Of a DNA stretch of 64,000 nucleotides, positions 43,263-51,515 are shown piece by piece. Source of the DNA: Martinezella rhizogenes (GTDB lineage: Bacteria > Pseudomonadota > Alphaproteobacteria > Rhizobiales > Rhizobiaceae); NCBI GenBank assembly GCA_013322215.1, contig JAAMEZ010000014.1:124001-188000 (forward strand). The letters are read 5' to 3'. The notes under the pieces were generated by a model that did no database searches, was not told the origin of the DNA, and worked only from the letters and a program-made list of their open reading frames with translations. The translations under genes were made by a program, and so were the position numbers. Numbering within the stretch: position 1 is the stretch's first letter; the number at the start of each line of letters is the position of its first letter.

Positions 43263-43566
43263 CGTGATGCTCCATCGGTTGGACCGCGACCGCCGCGGCC
43301 TTCATGGGCAAACGAAGCCGACTGGCGGGCGGGACCGGCACCCGAAGCACGGGCTGCGGGCTCCGATGGCTAAGGCCGGCTATTTTGTCTCGCGCTGGAA
43401 AGGCGCGACACGCGCCGCCGGAAAATAGCCGGCCTTAGCCATTGCCGGGGACGGCCGCCTGTGGGCCGATCGCCACTTGAAGGCCAAGGGCGCGGCACCG
43501 CCCAGATGGAATGCGGCAAGCTGAACAGGCAGGCATGAGGAATACGATCCCCCGCCACTTCGCAGG
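43263..43566. other. Gap containing a long palindrome
   Basis: About 300 bases between the DUF2493 start and the Toprim gene stop. No gene is supported. The centre is occupied by the 77-base inverted repeat described separately (43366-43442). Confidence 0.5.
43366..43442. repeat. 21-bp perfect inverted repeat with 35-bp spacer
   Basis: The arm at 43366-43386 (beginning ATGGCTAAGGCCGGC) is exactly complementary to the arm at 43422-43442. The spacer itself contains a smaller pair, TCGCGC at about 43390 and GCGCGA at about 43403. The whole could extrude as a branched cruciform. It is far longer than a usual terminator and has no T-run. Confidence 0.75.
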
Positions 43567-44601
43567 CTATGGTGCCGACACCAAGAAACGAGCGACACCG
43601 TGTGGGTCAGCCTGACCGACGATCTGCGCACGGAGCCCGCTTAGTCCGAACCTGCAGAGATCCTCGTTGAAGTCGCCAAGCCGGGGTGAAAGCACAATTG
43701 CTTCTACCGAGGCCGCTCGAGCTCTTTTGACCAGTTGATCACATGCCCTGTCTCCTGAGGTATCCTTGTCGCGGATGATATAGAGCCGCTTTAGCGGATC
43801 GGGAAACTGGATCGCCGCGAGATGGCCAGCAGACAGTGCCGCCACCATCGGCATGCCCGGTAGTATCTGTCGGACCGACAGGACGGTCTCGATGCCCTCG
43901 CCTGCCGCCATGACCGTGGTCGCAGTTCCAAAGCGTACCGCGTTGCCGAGCAGATTTCCCATGGAGCGTCTTGGCGTATCGATCGGCGCCTTGTCATTCG
44001 ACCGGGGATCCAGCCACGTCCGGTGCACGCCGGTGATCCCGCCATCGAGATCGGTCACCGCTGCAATCATCGCCGGCCAGGTTTCCGCTAAGCTGCATTT
44101 CTCGGAGCGATAATAGCAGTTTGGATGGAAGCGCAATTGCCCTGTGTCACGTAAATCGACGATGCCGCGCCGTGCTAGATATATCTCGACCATGGTGCCC
44201 GCCGCCGGCCTTGCCTTGACAAAGAGACGACGGGCGGCGGCCACATAGTTGCCGAATGCTGAGCGTTCCTCTTCAGGCCTTCGCGGCCATGAAGGCCGAG
44301 GCGGCAAATGGAGAAAGGCGCGTGCCTCATCGGCAACTTGGGCGAGATTCACCAGTCTGGAAGTCTCCCGAATGACGTCAAGCAGATCGCCATATTCGCC
44401 GGTGGCGGCATCGGTCCATTTGCCGGCCATACCGCTGGGTGAGTCCTTGAGGCGGACATACATGGAACGGCCCGGCGAATTGCGCACGTCGCCCACCACC
44501 CAGTACAGACCCTTGCGGGAGCCGTTGAAAAGATAATGGCGACAGACCGCCTCGGCGCGATCGGCGAGCTGGCGGGCGAGTTCATGTGCGCTTTGACCCA
44601 T
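43567..44601 (-). CDS. Toprim-domain primase-like protein
   Basis: 344 residues from MGQSAHELARQLADRAEAVCRHYLFNGSRKG at 44601, with AAGGAAGGAGC upstream. An N-terminal DUF7146-like region (about 1-180) is followed by a Toprim domain, with the Glu in VMAAGEGIETVLSV and the acidic pair in LYIIRDKDTSGDRA. Such proteins resemble bacteriophage/plasmid primases. A role in replicating the transferred strand is likely but inferred. Confidence 0.88.
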   Translation of the reverse strand: MGQSAHELARQLADRAEAVCRHYLFNGSRKGLYWVVGDVRNSPGRSMYVRLKDSPSGMAGKWTDAATGEYGDLLDVIRETSRLVNLAQVADEARAFLHLPPRPSWPRRPEEERSAFGNYVAAARRLFVKARPAAGTMVEIYLARRGIVDLRDTGQLRFHPNCYYRSEKCSLAETWPAMIAAVTDLDGGITGVHRTWLDPRSNDKAPIDTPRRSMGNLLGNAVRFGTATTVMAAGEGIETVLSVRQILPGMPMVAALSAGHLAAIQFPDPLKRLYIIRDKDTSGDRACDQLVKRARAASVEAIVLSPRLGDFNEDLCRFGLSGLRAQIVGQADPHGVARFLVSAP

Positions 44602-44618
44602 GGTAGCTCCTTCCTTCA

Positions 44619-44650
44619 GGAAGGGTCGGCTGAGATCGGCCAGCCCTTCC
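44619..44650. promoter_or_regulatory. Hairpin in the Toprim gene leader
   Basis: GGAAGGG (44619-44625) pairs with CCCTTCC (44644-44650), and inner GGC/GCC bases extend the stem. On the minus strand it lies just before the ribosome-binding site of the Toprim gene, so it could modulate translation. Confidence 0.35.
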
Positions 44651-44667
44651 GTACCACTCATGGGAGA

Positions 44668-46770
44668 TCACTCAGCCGCAAGGCCATGAGCGGCATCCTC
44701 GGCAGGCTCATTTTCCACCATGACCTCCTCTTCGACGATAGCCGCTTCGTCGTCGTTTGCCGCCGAAGCTTCAACGGCATCACGAACTTCGTCACCGGCC
44801 GCGCTTTCAGGCGCGATGCCATCGTCGTCCGGCGTGCGCAGCGGTTCCGGCAACCAGGTCGTATCGGCAAGAAGGGTTTCCGCCTGCGCGGCCATATCAC
44901 CCTTCTTCAGGTGGGCGATGCGGTCAGCCACAGCTTGGCCTTTCGCTTCGGCGACTGCCTTCAGAATGAGCGCCTTGGTGACCCGCCCCAGGAAAGTGTC
45001 CGTCGTTGCGCGCCATCCTGCGGCCGCCATGTCGAGATCGACCGCCCGGGCCAATCGGTCGGCATGGGCAAGCGCCCGCGGCCGGCGGTTCCAGGACTCA
45101 TGCACTGCGTTGACCGAAAGGCTGACGACGTGCGCAAAGAATGCCAAGCGCTTCTCCGCATCCCAGCTTTCCAGGGTCTCCCACAACTCTGTTGCCGTCC
45201 TCGGAAGTAGGTTCTCCCATTGTGCATGGCGCATTCGGACTGCCTCTGCGGCGGTGCTGTCATTCAAGCCCGGCACCTGCGCGCTAAAGCTGGGGCTCCT
45301 TAGATCCAGCTCCAGGCAGCTATCGCTGGTGTATTGATAGAACACCTTCAAGGTCAGAGCATGCAATGCCGCCAGGAAGGCCACGTCGGGGCGTTCGCCG
45401 AGAGCTTGGCGAAGGCCGATGGTCCTGTGAACTGTCAGCTCCATCATCAGCCGGTCGGAGATCAGGGACGGGCCATCATCGGCATCTTGATCGGGAAGTC
45501 CGGCAACAACGTTATCGCCGTCGTCATGGCTTGCCGTTGCCGTGTCGATCGAATCGTCGGCTCCCGCCTGATCAATATCCACCTCCAACGGCAACTCGTC
45601 CTCAGGCCGCACATAGCCGCGTTCGATGCGAAGGTTGCCGTCATGCGCGATACTGACGAAAGCGCCGGCCCGGGATACTTCCTCCGGATCGAAGGATAGC
45701 GGTCGATCATCGAAAGCGGCCAGCATGGTCTCAAGCTCGGCCATGCGCTCATCGACTTCATCCGGAATGTCATCCGCGCCGATGTTTTCGGCGTCCAGCC
45801 GATCATATTCTTCCTGCAAGGCAACAAGAGTGGTCTCCTCTTCAACCGTCAGCGGCGCGGGCTCGCCCCGCAGCCGCCGCAGCCCGAACTCGTGGCCATA
45901 GGCAAAGTCAGTAGCGACATTGACCCACTTCCAGCCTTCGGCTGATACCTCGGCTGCAACCTTCGCCAACTTGTCCGATACCATCTGATCGATCAAAGCT
46001 ACGTCCCGCAGCCAACCTCCTTCGTCGGCCTGGAAGAGGTCACGAAGCACATCACCCCCTACCGCGACATAGGCGTCAACGCCGACGAACCGCGCTCGTT
46101 TGTCGCAAGCGCGAACCGCTCCTTCAGTCAGCATTCGACGGATGACATAGGGCGGCTTGTCGTAGGAGTGCTTCAGCTGATCGAACACCTGTTCCTGTCG
46201 CTCGGGATCGGCCGAAACGGTAAAGGCCATTAACTGATCGAGTGTCATGCGATCTTCGGCGTAGACCTCAAGCAATTTCGGTGAGATGGCGGCCAGTTTG
46301 AGACGTTGCTTGACGACGTTGACCGAGACGAAGAACGTCGCGGCGATCTCCTCCTCCGACTGGCCCTTCTCGCGCAGCGTCAAGAAGGCGCGGAATTGGT
46401 CGAGCGGATGCAGGGGAGCACGCTGAATGTTTTCCGCAAGGGAATCCTCCTCGGCAATGCCTTCTGCGCGCACAACGCATGGTACCAGCGCGGTCTTGGC
46501 CAACCTCTTCTGGCTGACCAACAATTCCAGCGCCCGATAGCGTCGACCGCCGGCGGGGATTTCGAACATGCCTGTCTCGGATGAGAGCTCGTCGGCGACC
46601 GGGCGGACGCTGAGTCCCTGCAGCAGGCCACGGCGGGCTATATCCTCGGCCAGTTCCTCGATAGACACTCCGGCCTTGACGTGCCGGACGTTCGACTGGC
46701 TGAGAATGAGTTGATTGAAGGGAATGTCGCGCGATGGCGACAGGGTGATCTTCTTTCTGGTGGAAGCCAT
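44668..46770 (-). CDS. ParB/Spo0J nuclease-domain protein
   Basis: 700 residues. The ParB-like nuclease domain spans about 14-110 (IPFNQLILSQSNVRHVKAGVSIEELAEDIARRGLLQGLSVRP...EIPAGGRRYRAL...IAEEDSLAENIQRAPL). It is followed by an HTH (SEEEIAATFFVSVNVVKQRLKLAAISP, about 130-160). The rest is a long acidic C-terminal region. No ParA is present, so it is probably not a partition protein. Large ParB-like proteins of this type accompany DUF932 in rhizobial plasmids and ICEs. Confidence 0.92.
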   Translation of the reverse strand: MASTRKKITLSPSRDIPFNQLILSQSNVRHVKAGVSIEELAEDIARRGLLQGLSVRPVADELSSETGMFEIPAGGRRYRALELLVSQKRLAKTALVPCVVRAEGIAEEDSLAENIQRAPLHPLDQFRAFLTLREKGQSEEEIAATFFVSVNVVKQRLKLAAISPKLLEVYAEDRMTLDQLMAFTVSADPERQEQVFDQLKHSYDKPPYVIRRMLTEGAVRACDKRARFVGVDAYVAVGGDVLRDLFQADEGGWLRDVALIDQMVSDKLAKVAAEVSAEGWKWVNVATDFAYGHEFGLRRLRGEPAPLTVEEETTLVALQEEYDRLDAENIGADDIPDEVDERMAELETMLAAFDDRPLSFDPEEVSRAGAFVSIAHDGNLRIERGYVRPEDELPLEVDIDQAGADDSIDTATASHDDGDNVVAGLPDQDADDGPSLISDRLMMELTVHRTIGLRQALGERPDVAFLAALHALTLKVFYQYTSDSCLELDLRSPSFSAQVPGLNDSTAAEAVRMRHAQWENLLPRTATELWETLESWDAEKRLAFFAHVVSLSVNAVHESWNRRPRALAHADRLARAVDLDMAAAGWRATTDTFLGRVTKALILKAVAEAKGQAVADRIAHLKKGDMAAQAETLLADTTWLPEPLRTPDDDGIAPESAAGDEVRDAVEASAANDDEAAIVEEEVMVENEPAEDAAHGLAAE

Positions 46771-46786
46771 GATGTTTTACTCCGCG

Positions 46787-46863
46787 ACGGGCGGCCGAAA
46801 GCCTCTCTCTCAACCTTCCAACCCGCCACGAAACAAGGCGCCGCCCTCTCACTCGAAGGGCGG
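46787..46863 (-). promoter_or_regulatory. Conserved leader element of the ParB-like gene (copy 1)
   Basis: On the plus strand it reads GACGGGCGGCCGAAAGCCTC and continues to a CTCTCACTCGAAGGGCGG end. It closely matches the stretch at 48148-48227 before the DUF932 gene. Both lie about 15-17 bases upstream of their start codons. In this copy CCGCCC and GGGCGG at its 5' end can pair. Confidence 0.6.
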
Positions 46864-46936
46864 CGTCACAAAGACGATCATGCTGGCGGACCAACTGGCC
46901 CAAGACCCGGCGAGGTCGTGTCTGACAGGCTGACAC

Positions 46937-48133
46937 TCAGGTCAGGCGATCGAGAAGCTTCTTGGCCCTGCCCTCCAGATCGAGACGGGCATCCTGGTGG
47001 GCCTTGCCACGCGCTAGTGCGGTGATGCCCTGGACAAAGTCGAAGATGGTCTCAGGTTTCCGGCCCTCCTCACATAACACCGTCTCGATGATGTTTGCTG
47101 CATCCACCCTGGAGAAGCCGCGTTTGCGCAGGAACTCGCTTCTATCGTCGTCCGAGCGGGCAACGATCTGTTCACGCGCTGCTTTGATGCTGTTGACGAA
47201 GGGCAACGGCGACGAATTGGCGAAACGGGTTAGCGCCGGCGCTGCCTCATGCGCAAAGCGGGACGAGGCATATTTCGAGTGGCGAATGATGATCTCCTCG
47301 AAATCCTCCACACCCCACAGATTGCGGTTCTGGCAGACGGCGCGAAGATAGAAGCTTGCCATGCCGAGCGTCTTGGCGCCAACCTCCGAATTCCAGCAAT
47401 AGAAGCCGCGGAAATAAAGATCCGGCGAACCATCGGCCAGGCGGCCGGCTTCGATCGGATTGAGATCATCCACGAGGAAAACGAATGCGTCGCGGTCCGA
47501 CGCATAAAGCGTGGTCGTGTCCCGCGTGATATCGACCTCCGGATTGTAGACGCCGGTCGACCAGTCGAGCGTTCCGGGAACCTTCCAGCGTGTGTCGCCC
47601 GTGCCGTTCCCGGCGATCCTCTGGACTGCTGCGATCAGTTCATGGTCATAGATGCGACCATAATTCGGACCGGTGACGGCCCGCAATTCAGCGCGTCCGT
47701 CAGTAGTCTCAAGCGTCTTGATTTGTTCAGTTCGATGTGATGAAAGCCCGTACTGCAGATTGACACCCGCAAGCGGCGCCGGGAGCTGCCGGAGATAGGC
47801 CGCCGGTATTCCGAGCAGGCCTGCAAGCTGGGCGAAACTCCAGTGCGTCGGCTCGAGCGACACGCTCTCATCCGCGAGCAGAAGTGCCAAATGCTCGGCA
47901 CTATCACGTCTAGCCTCCAAGCGAATCGCGCTAGTTTCGAGGATACGGGTGCGGCTCCGCTCCGCGCGACCGCGGACGGCGCCGTAAAGATCGGACAGTG
48001 AAAGATAGCGTTCATCGGCGGGTCGCGTGAACCACTCGGAAGACACTCGACCCACTCTGTCGCCGCGGCTCGGATCTACCTTGTAGCCGCCGATGCGGTC
48101 ACGAGCAGGAACTAGGATTTCGGTATTGGACAT
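46937..48133 (-). CDS. DUF932 protein
   Basis: 398 residues matching DUF932: SSEWFTRPADERYLSLSDLYGAVRGR at the start, then HWSFAQLAGLLGIPAAYLRQLPAPLAGVNLQYGL and FYLRAVCQNRNLWGVEDFEEIIIRHSKYASSRFAHEA. DUF932 proteins resemble phage/plasmid-like proteins next to ParB-type genes and have no proven role. It is in series with the ParB-like gene, and the two share a similar leader. Confidence 0.9.
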   Translation of the reverse strand: MSNTEILVPARDRIGGYKVDPSRGDRVGRVSSEWFTRPADERYLSLSDLYGAVRGRAERSRTRILETSAIRLEARRDSAEHLALLLADESVSLEPTHWSFAQLAGLLGIPAAYLRQLPAPLAGVNLQYGLSSHRTEQIKTLETTDGRAELRAVTGPNYGRIYDHELIAAVQRIAGNGTGDTRWKVPGTLDWSTGVYNPEVDITRDTTTLYASDRDAFVFLVDDLNPIEAGRLADGSPDLYFRGFYCWNSEVGAKTLGMASFYLRAVCQNRNLWGVEDFEEIIIRHSKYASSRFAHEAAPALTRFANSSPLPFVNSIKAAREQIVARSDDDRSEFLRKRGFSRVDAANIIETVLCEEGRKPETIFDFVQGITALARGKAHQDARLDLEGRAKKLLDRLT

Positions 48134-48472
48134 GGGATCTCTCCATGACGGGTGCCGGAAGCCTCTCTCCCAGCTTTCAACCCATCATGAAAAACCCGAC
48201 CGCTCTCTCACTCTCGGAAATGCCGGACACTCAAGATAGGCCGGATTGAGCGACAGTCTCAAAGCGTGGAGCAACCTCAACCAAGCGATCGCCGCAGCCG
48301 CTTCTGTCACTATGGCATAATGTTCGAGCTGGTTAGGGGCAGGCACGATCAGATAAGGCGGCACAATCGCGAGCCTCACCCATGAAGTGATGGGCGTCTA
48401 CGAAGATGCAAGCCTGGCTTTCACGATCGCAGTCGCGGAACTCACGGCAGAGACAAGATAGACATCTTCACG
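48134..48472. other. Gap between DUF932 and integrase
   Basis: About 340 bases with no supported gene. The part next to DUF932 holds the second copy of the leader element (48148-48227). The rest, next to the integrase stop, shows nothing recognisable. Confidence 0.45.
48148..48227 (-). promoter_or_regulatory. Conserved leader element of the DUF932 gene (copy 2)
   Basis: GACGGGTGCCGGAAGCCTCT to CTCTCACTCTCGGAAATGCCGG on the plus strand. It lines up along nearly its whole length with the leader at 46787-46863. The hairpin at its far end is weaker than in copy 1. It may be a cis-acting RNA element or a shared promoter/operator. Confidence 0.6.
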
Positions 48473-49918
48473 CTACGCAACGCTTGACACCTTCTTTGCG
48501 CCCATCGAGTTGGCGATAGCCTCTGTTACGATCGTTAGAACGCGTGTCACGTCTGCATCTTTCTCAAGGAGTCGCAGGACAACGGAGGTCAGTTGAGCAT
48601 GCAGCTCAGCAGAACCGTCGCTGCCGTTCGTTGTTTGCTTACGATCTTCCACGGCAACCTTACCCGTGAGGGCCCCGGCAATCTTTGCAACAACTCGGTT
48701 TGCCGCGTCGCGAGACGGATCACTTTGAACATGCGCATAAATCTCGGTGGAGCTTAACTGCGCATGACCGAGAATAGCTCCCGTCAGTGCCATGGCCTCT
48801 CCAGAAGATGCGGCTACGGAACCGACCGTATGCCTCAAAGTATGTAGCGATGCGCCAGAGATTTGCGCCCTTGTTGCAGCCTTGCGCCAAACGGTGGCTA
48901 CACCTGTATAATGTCCTTTTCCACGCTCCGCCGGAAATACAAATTTGCTTTCCTCCCGCGGAATAGAGTCGAGCAAGTCGATGGCGGGCACGCCCAAAGG
49001 GCGGATCGACTTTCCTGTCTTACTGTCTTCGAGTTCGATCAGACCCTTATGAAAGTTTACTTCCGACCATTCCAGTCCAGCGATTTCGTTGCGTCGGCAA
49101 CCCGTCATAGCCAAAAGGCGGATTATATTGATACCCTTTGGATTGCATCCTTCCAATTCAAGTTCATCCAGAGCGGCACCCAGGCGGCCAAGCTCATCAA
49201 GGGCGAGAAACCGCAACCGCCGATTATCAGTCTTTCGAATGGCAGCATTTGTAACCGGATTGATGGTGACTAGCTCGTTCCGAAGAGCGAAATGGAAAAC
49301 CACGGACAGATCGCGAGCAACCTTACGCGCAGCCCCCTCGCCACCTCTCACTATGATTCGTCTGCCATTTTTGTTCTTCTTATCATCAGAGGTCCGCCCG
49401 GATGTCACATCAGCAACAAGTCGCTCAATATCGCCCGAATTTAGGCTCCTCGCCCTTCTCTGACCCAATAACGGTACGACATGGTTGCGAAGCCGCGCCA
49501 AAAGGGGGGATTTGGTTGTTGCCTTTATCGGCTTTCCCTGCGTTCGACCACGCCTAATGAAACAACCTTCTTTCTCATACAAATCGATTAGCCCGCTCAT
49601 CGTAATGTCACGGCGCCTGCTCTGAAGAGCTTCGGCCGGATCTGCACCGGCTGCAACACCTCCGAGCTTAGCCTTGGCGACTCTTCTAGCTTGCTCGACT
49701 GTAATCGGACCGAAATGCCCTATGGTCAGAACGCGCTGGGTGGCTGATCGACCACCGCCATCCGTTCGATACTTGATGATGAAAGTTTTCACGCCTGTGG
49801 GAGAGACGCGTAGACCAAAGCCCGAAAGCTCGCTGTCCCAAATATGGTAGCGGTCATGATCTGGACGCGCCGAATCGACGACACGTTTCGTCAGAAGCAC
49901 CGCACTTCGTTTCGCCAT
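48473..49918 (-). CDS. int: Tyrosine recombinase integrase (DUF4102/SAM-like type)
   Basis: 481 residues from MAKRSAVLLTKRVVDSARPD at 49918. The N-terminal arm-binding DUF4102 domain (about 10-95) is followed by a core-binding SAM-like domain and a catalytic domain. The catalytic domain has the Arg in TGCRRNEIAGLEW, HTLRHTVGS (H-x-x-R), and GHAQLSSTEIYAH (GH and the nucleophile Tyr). All catalytic residues are present, so it should be active. It mediates integration and excision of the element and lies at its right end. Confidence 0.94.
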   Translation of the reverse strand: MAKRSAVLLTKRVVDSARPDHDRYHIWDSELSGFGLRVSPTGVKTFIIKYRTDGGGRSATQRVLTIGHFGPITVEQARRVAKAKLGGVAAGADPAEALQSRRRDITMSGLIDLYEKEGCFIRRGRTQGKPIKATTKSPLLARLRNHVVPLLGQRRARSLNSGDIERLVADVTSGRTSDDKKNKNGRRIIVRGGEGAARKVARDLSVVFHFALRNELVTINPVTNAAIRKTDNRRLRFLALDELGRLGAALDELELEGCNPKGINIIRLLAMTGCRRNEIAGLEWSEVNFHKGLIELEDSKTGKSIRPLGVPAIDLLDSIPREESKFVFPAERGKGHYTGVATVWRKAATRAQISGASLHTLRHTVGSVAASSGEAMALTGAILGHAQLSSTEIYAHVQSDPSRDAANRVVAKIAGALTGKVAVEDRKQTTNGSDGSAELHAQLTSVVLRLLEKDADVTRVLTIVTEAIANSMGAKKVSSVA

Positions 49919-49941
49919 GATTGACCTCCAGGACTTAGAAC

Positions 49942-49963
49942 GGGATACCACCGGGATACCACC
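49942..49963. repeat. Tandem 11-bp repeat upstream of int
   Basis: GGGATACCACC occurs twice without a gap (49942-49952, 49953-49963), about 25 bases upstream of the integrase start. It may be an arm-type integrase or excisionase site. Confidence 0.5.
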
Positions 49964-50115
49964 GAGACCGGAAACTAGAGGATAATAGTAGCGACGTTCG
50001 CGCCTGCGCGTCAACACAATGCATTGATATCGTAGGGATATTTAGAATATTAGCGCACCATGGAGAAGCTCAATTATATCCCTCCTCCGGACCAAAAGAC
50101 CGGCCGAAAAGGAGA

Positions 50116-50142
50116 GTGCGGGCGCCAACGTCCCGCCCGCAC
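50116..50142. terminator. GC-rich hairpin in the int-porin interval
   Basis: GTGCGGGCG (50116-50124) pairs exactly with CGCCCGCAC (50134-50142). Read on the minus strand it is followed by TCTCCTTTT, so a leftward terminator is possible. It lies about 285 bases past the porin stop, so it may belong to a different, displaced transcript. Confidence 0.4.
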
Positions 50143-50339
50143 CCACCGTTCATCGCTGATACGGATAAGAGCGCGATGGAGATGTAACGGAGGCCGATGC
50201 TTTAGCCACATCGATTGACTTGTGTACGAATGTACGTCGTTGCCTACGCAGCTCAGTCCAACGGCACCCGATGTACTACGGGCCGCGTCGCGGGACACGT
50301 CGAACTTGGTTCCGCTTCACGAAGAAATGGATCTATGAA

Positions 50340-50356
50340 ATCGAGTGCAACTCGAT
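50340..50356. repeat. 17-bp palindrome near the element boundary
   Basis: ATCGAGT-GCA-ACTCGAT is an exact inverted repeat with a 3-base centre. Its size fits a tyrosine-recombinase core site, but no partner copy was found elsewhere in the window. Confidence 0.35.
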
Positions 50357-50363
50357 AAAGGGT

Positions 50364-50397
50364 GGAAGAGGACCGGAATTGCTTCAGGCCCTCTCCC
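50364..50397 (-). terminator. Porin gene terminator candidate
   Basis: On the minus strand GGGAGAGGGCC pairs with GGTCCTCTTCC through 11 positions, two of them G-U, around a 12-base loop. It begins about 30 bases past the porin stop and is followed by ACCCTTTA. This is a reasonable terminator for a highly expressed gene. Confidence 0.55.
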
Positions 50398-50426
50398 GTT
50401 CACGACCAGGGGTCAGTCAGGTCATG

Positions 50427-51515
50427 TTAGAAGCTGCGCTGGAAGCGCAGGATACCGGCCCACTGATCCTTGTTCACAGAATCGAAGTTGGTGTAGGTAA
50501 CTTCCGGCTCGACGAGCAGATTCTTGACCGGGTTGAACTTGAGGTTTGTCGTGGCTTCGAAAATCTTCGAGTCGGTGTAAGCGAGCTGGAGATTCCACTT
50601 CAGCTTTTCGTTGATCGGAACGCCAACGCCACCCCAGACAGCCCAGTCACCCCAGCCGCAGAGATAGCCTTGATTAGTCGGGCAAGCCGATGTATCAAGG
50701 TTCGAACCCGCATACTTGTTCAGCTTGGAGCCATCGGTGTTCCAGCCGCCCATCAGGAAGGCCGTGAAGATGCCAAAATCGGCATCGAATCGAGCTTTGA
50801 CAGCGCCTTCTTCCACGATGGAATCATAACCGCCAACGACCTTGAATGACCACGCCCCTGACTTGAAACCGGCGCCGGCAACGACGTCCGGTGCGTAGTG
50901 GTTCGATTCCGAGGTAACCCATGCACCATTATAGCTGCTGGCGTCGGAGGATGAGTTGGAGTCTTCGAGCGAGATAACAGCGGTGAAGCCGTTTCCGGCA
51001 TCATATTTATAAGTCAGCTGATTGAGCTCGTAAGGGCCGTCGTAAACAACGTCATCGTTAATGACATCGCCGGCGTAACCGATGAATGCATTGTATTGAG
51101 AGTCTTCCTTGCCAACCGTAAAGCCGCCAAGGCTGATGCTGGCATGCAGCAACTTGGTAGTGGTCGAATTGCCGTCGTTCCAATCCCAACGCAGTTCCGC
51201 ATTCGTCTTCAGCGGGCCGTATTCTGTATCCGTCGCCGTCTGAAGCTGCAGCTCGGCGCGAGTATGCCACAATGTGCCTCTCTTGCCGCTTGGATTATAG
51301 GCGTTGTACCACTCTCCCTCTGTCCGAACCTTACCACCGATCTTGAGGCATGTTTCAGAGCCAGGAATGAAGAAGTATCCGGGTCCGAAGGCATCGCAGA
51401 TCTTGACATATTCCACCGGTTCCGGCTCGGCAGCGACAACAGCATCCGCTGCATATGCTCCCGTAAAGGATACAATAGCCGCGGCCGATCCAAGAAGAAT
51501 ACTTTTAATAGCCAT
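50427..51515 (-). CDS. Major porin, Porin_2 family (Omp2b/RopA-like)
   Basis: 362 residues. A signal peptide (MAIKSILLGSAAAIVSFTGAYA) is followed by AEPEPVEYVKICDAFGPGYFFIPGSETCLKIGGKVRTEG, the characteristic opening of Hyphomicrobiales porins with its Cys pair. A 16-strand barrel pattern follows, ending in the aromatic RFQRSF. It forms trimeric outer-membrane pores. A GGAGAAA ribosome-binding site precedes the ATG. Its composition and type are those of a resident chromosomal gene, which marks the outside of the conjugative element. Confidence 0.95.
   Translation of the reverse strand: MAIKSILLGSAAAIVSFTGAYAADAVVAAEPEPVEYVKICDAFGPGYFFIPGSETCLKIGGKVRTEGEWYNAYNPSGKRGTLWHTRAELQLQTATDTEYGPLKTNAELRWDWNDGNSTTTKLLHASISLGGFTVGKEDSQYNAFIGYAGDVINDDVVYDGPYELNQLTYKYDAGNGFTAVISLEDSNSSSDASSYNGAWVTSESNHYAPDVVAGAGFKSGAWSFKVVGGYDSIVEEGAVKARFDADFGIFTAFLMGGWNTDGSKLNKYAGSNLDTSACPTNQGYLCGWGDWAVWGGVGVPINEKLKWNLQLAYTDSKIFEATTNLKFNPVKNLLVEPEVTYTNFDSVNKDQWAGILRFQRSF

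Larger units (their letters stand above)
49919..50426. other. Integrase-porin interval, expected attachment side
   Basis: About 500 bases, no gene. It contains a tandem 11-mer at 49942-49963, a hairpin at 50116-50142, a 17-base palindrome at 50340-50356 and the porin terminator at 50364-50397. One boundary of the element should lie here. I saw neither a tRNA gene nor the 3' end of guaA, and no matching repeat on the far side. Confidence 0.5.

Noticed and set aside
42297..43373. Rightward ORF (358 codons) over the DUF2493 gene
   Set aside because: Antisense to a recognised gene. It starts within the end of the EEP gene and lacks a start signal.
44668..46770. ParABS partition system
   Set aside because: The ParB-domain protein has no ParA neighbour, and its length and acidic tail differ from partition ParB.
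48185..48379. Leftward 64-codon ORF before DUF932
   Set aside because: It overlaps the conserved leader element and shows no protein family pattern.
50074..50298. Leftward ORF of 74 codons between int and porin
   Set aside because: No ribosome-binding site or recognisable family, and it covers a strong hairpin. Treated as non-coding.
49960..50430. tRNA gene or guaA 3' end as the integration target
   Set aside because: No cloverleaf pattern, T-loop sequence or guaA C-terminal codons could be found on either strand.
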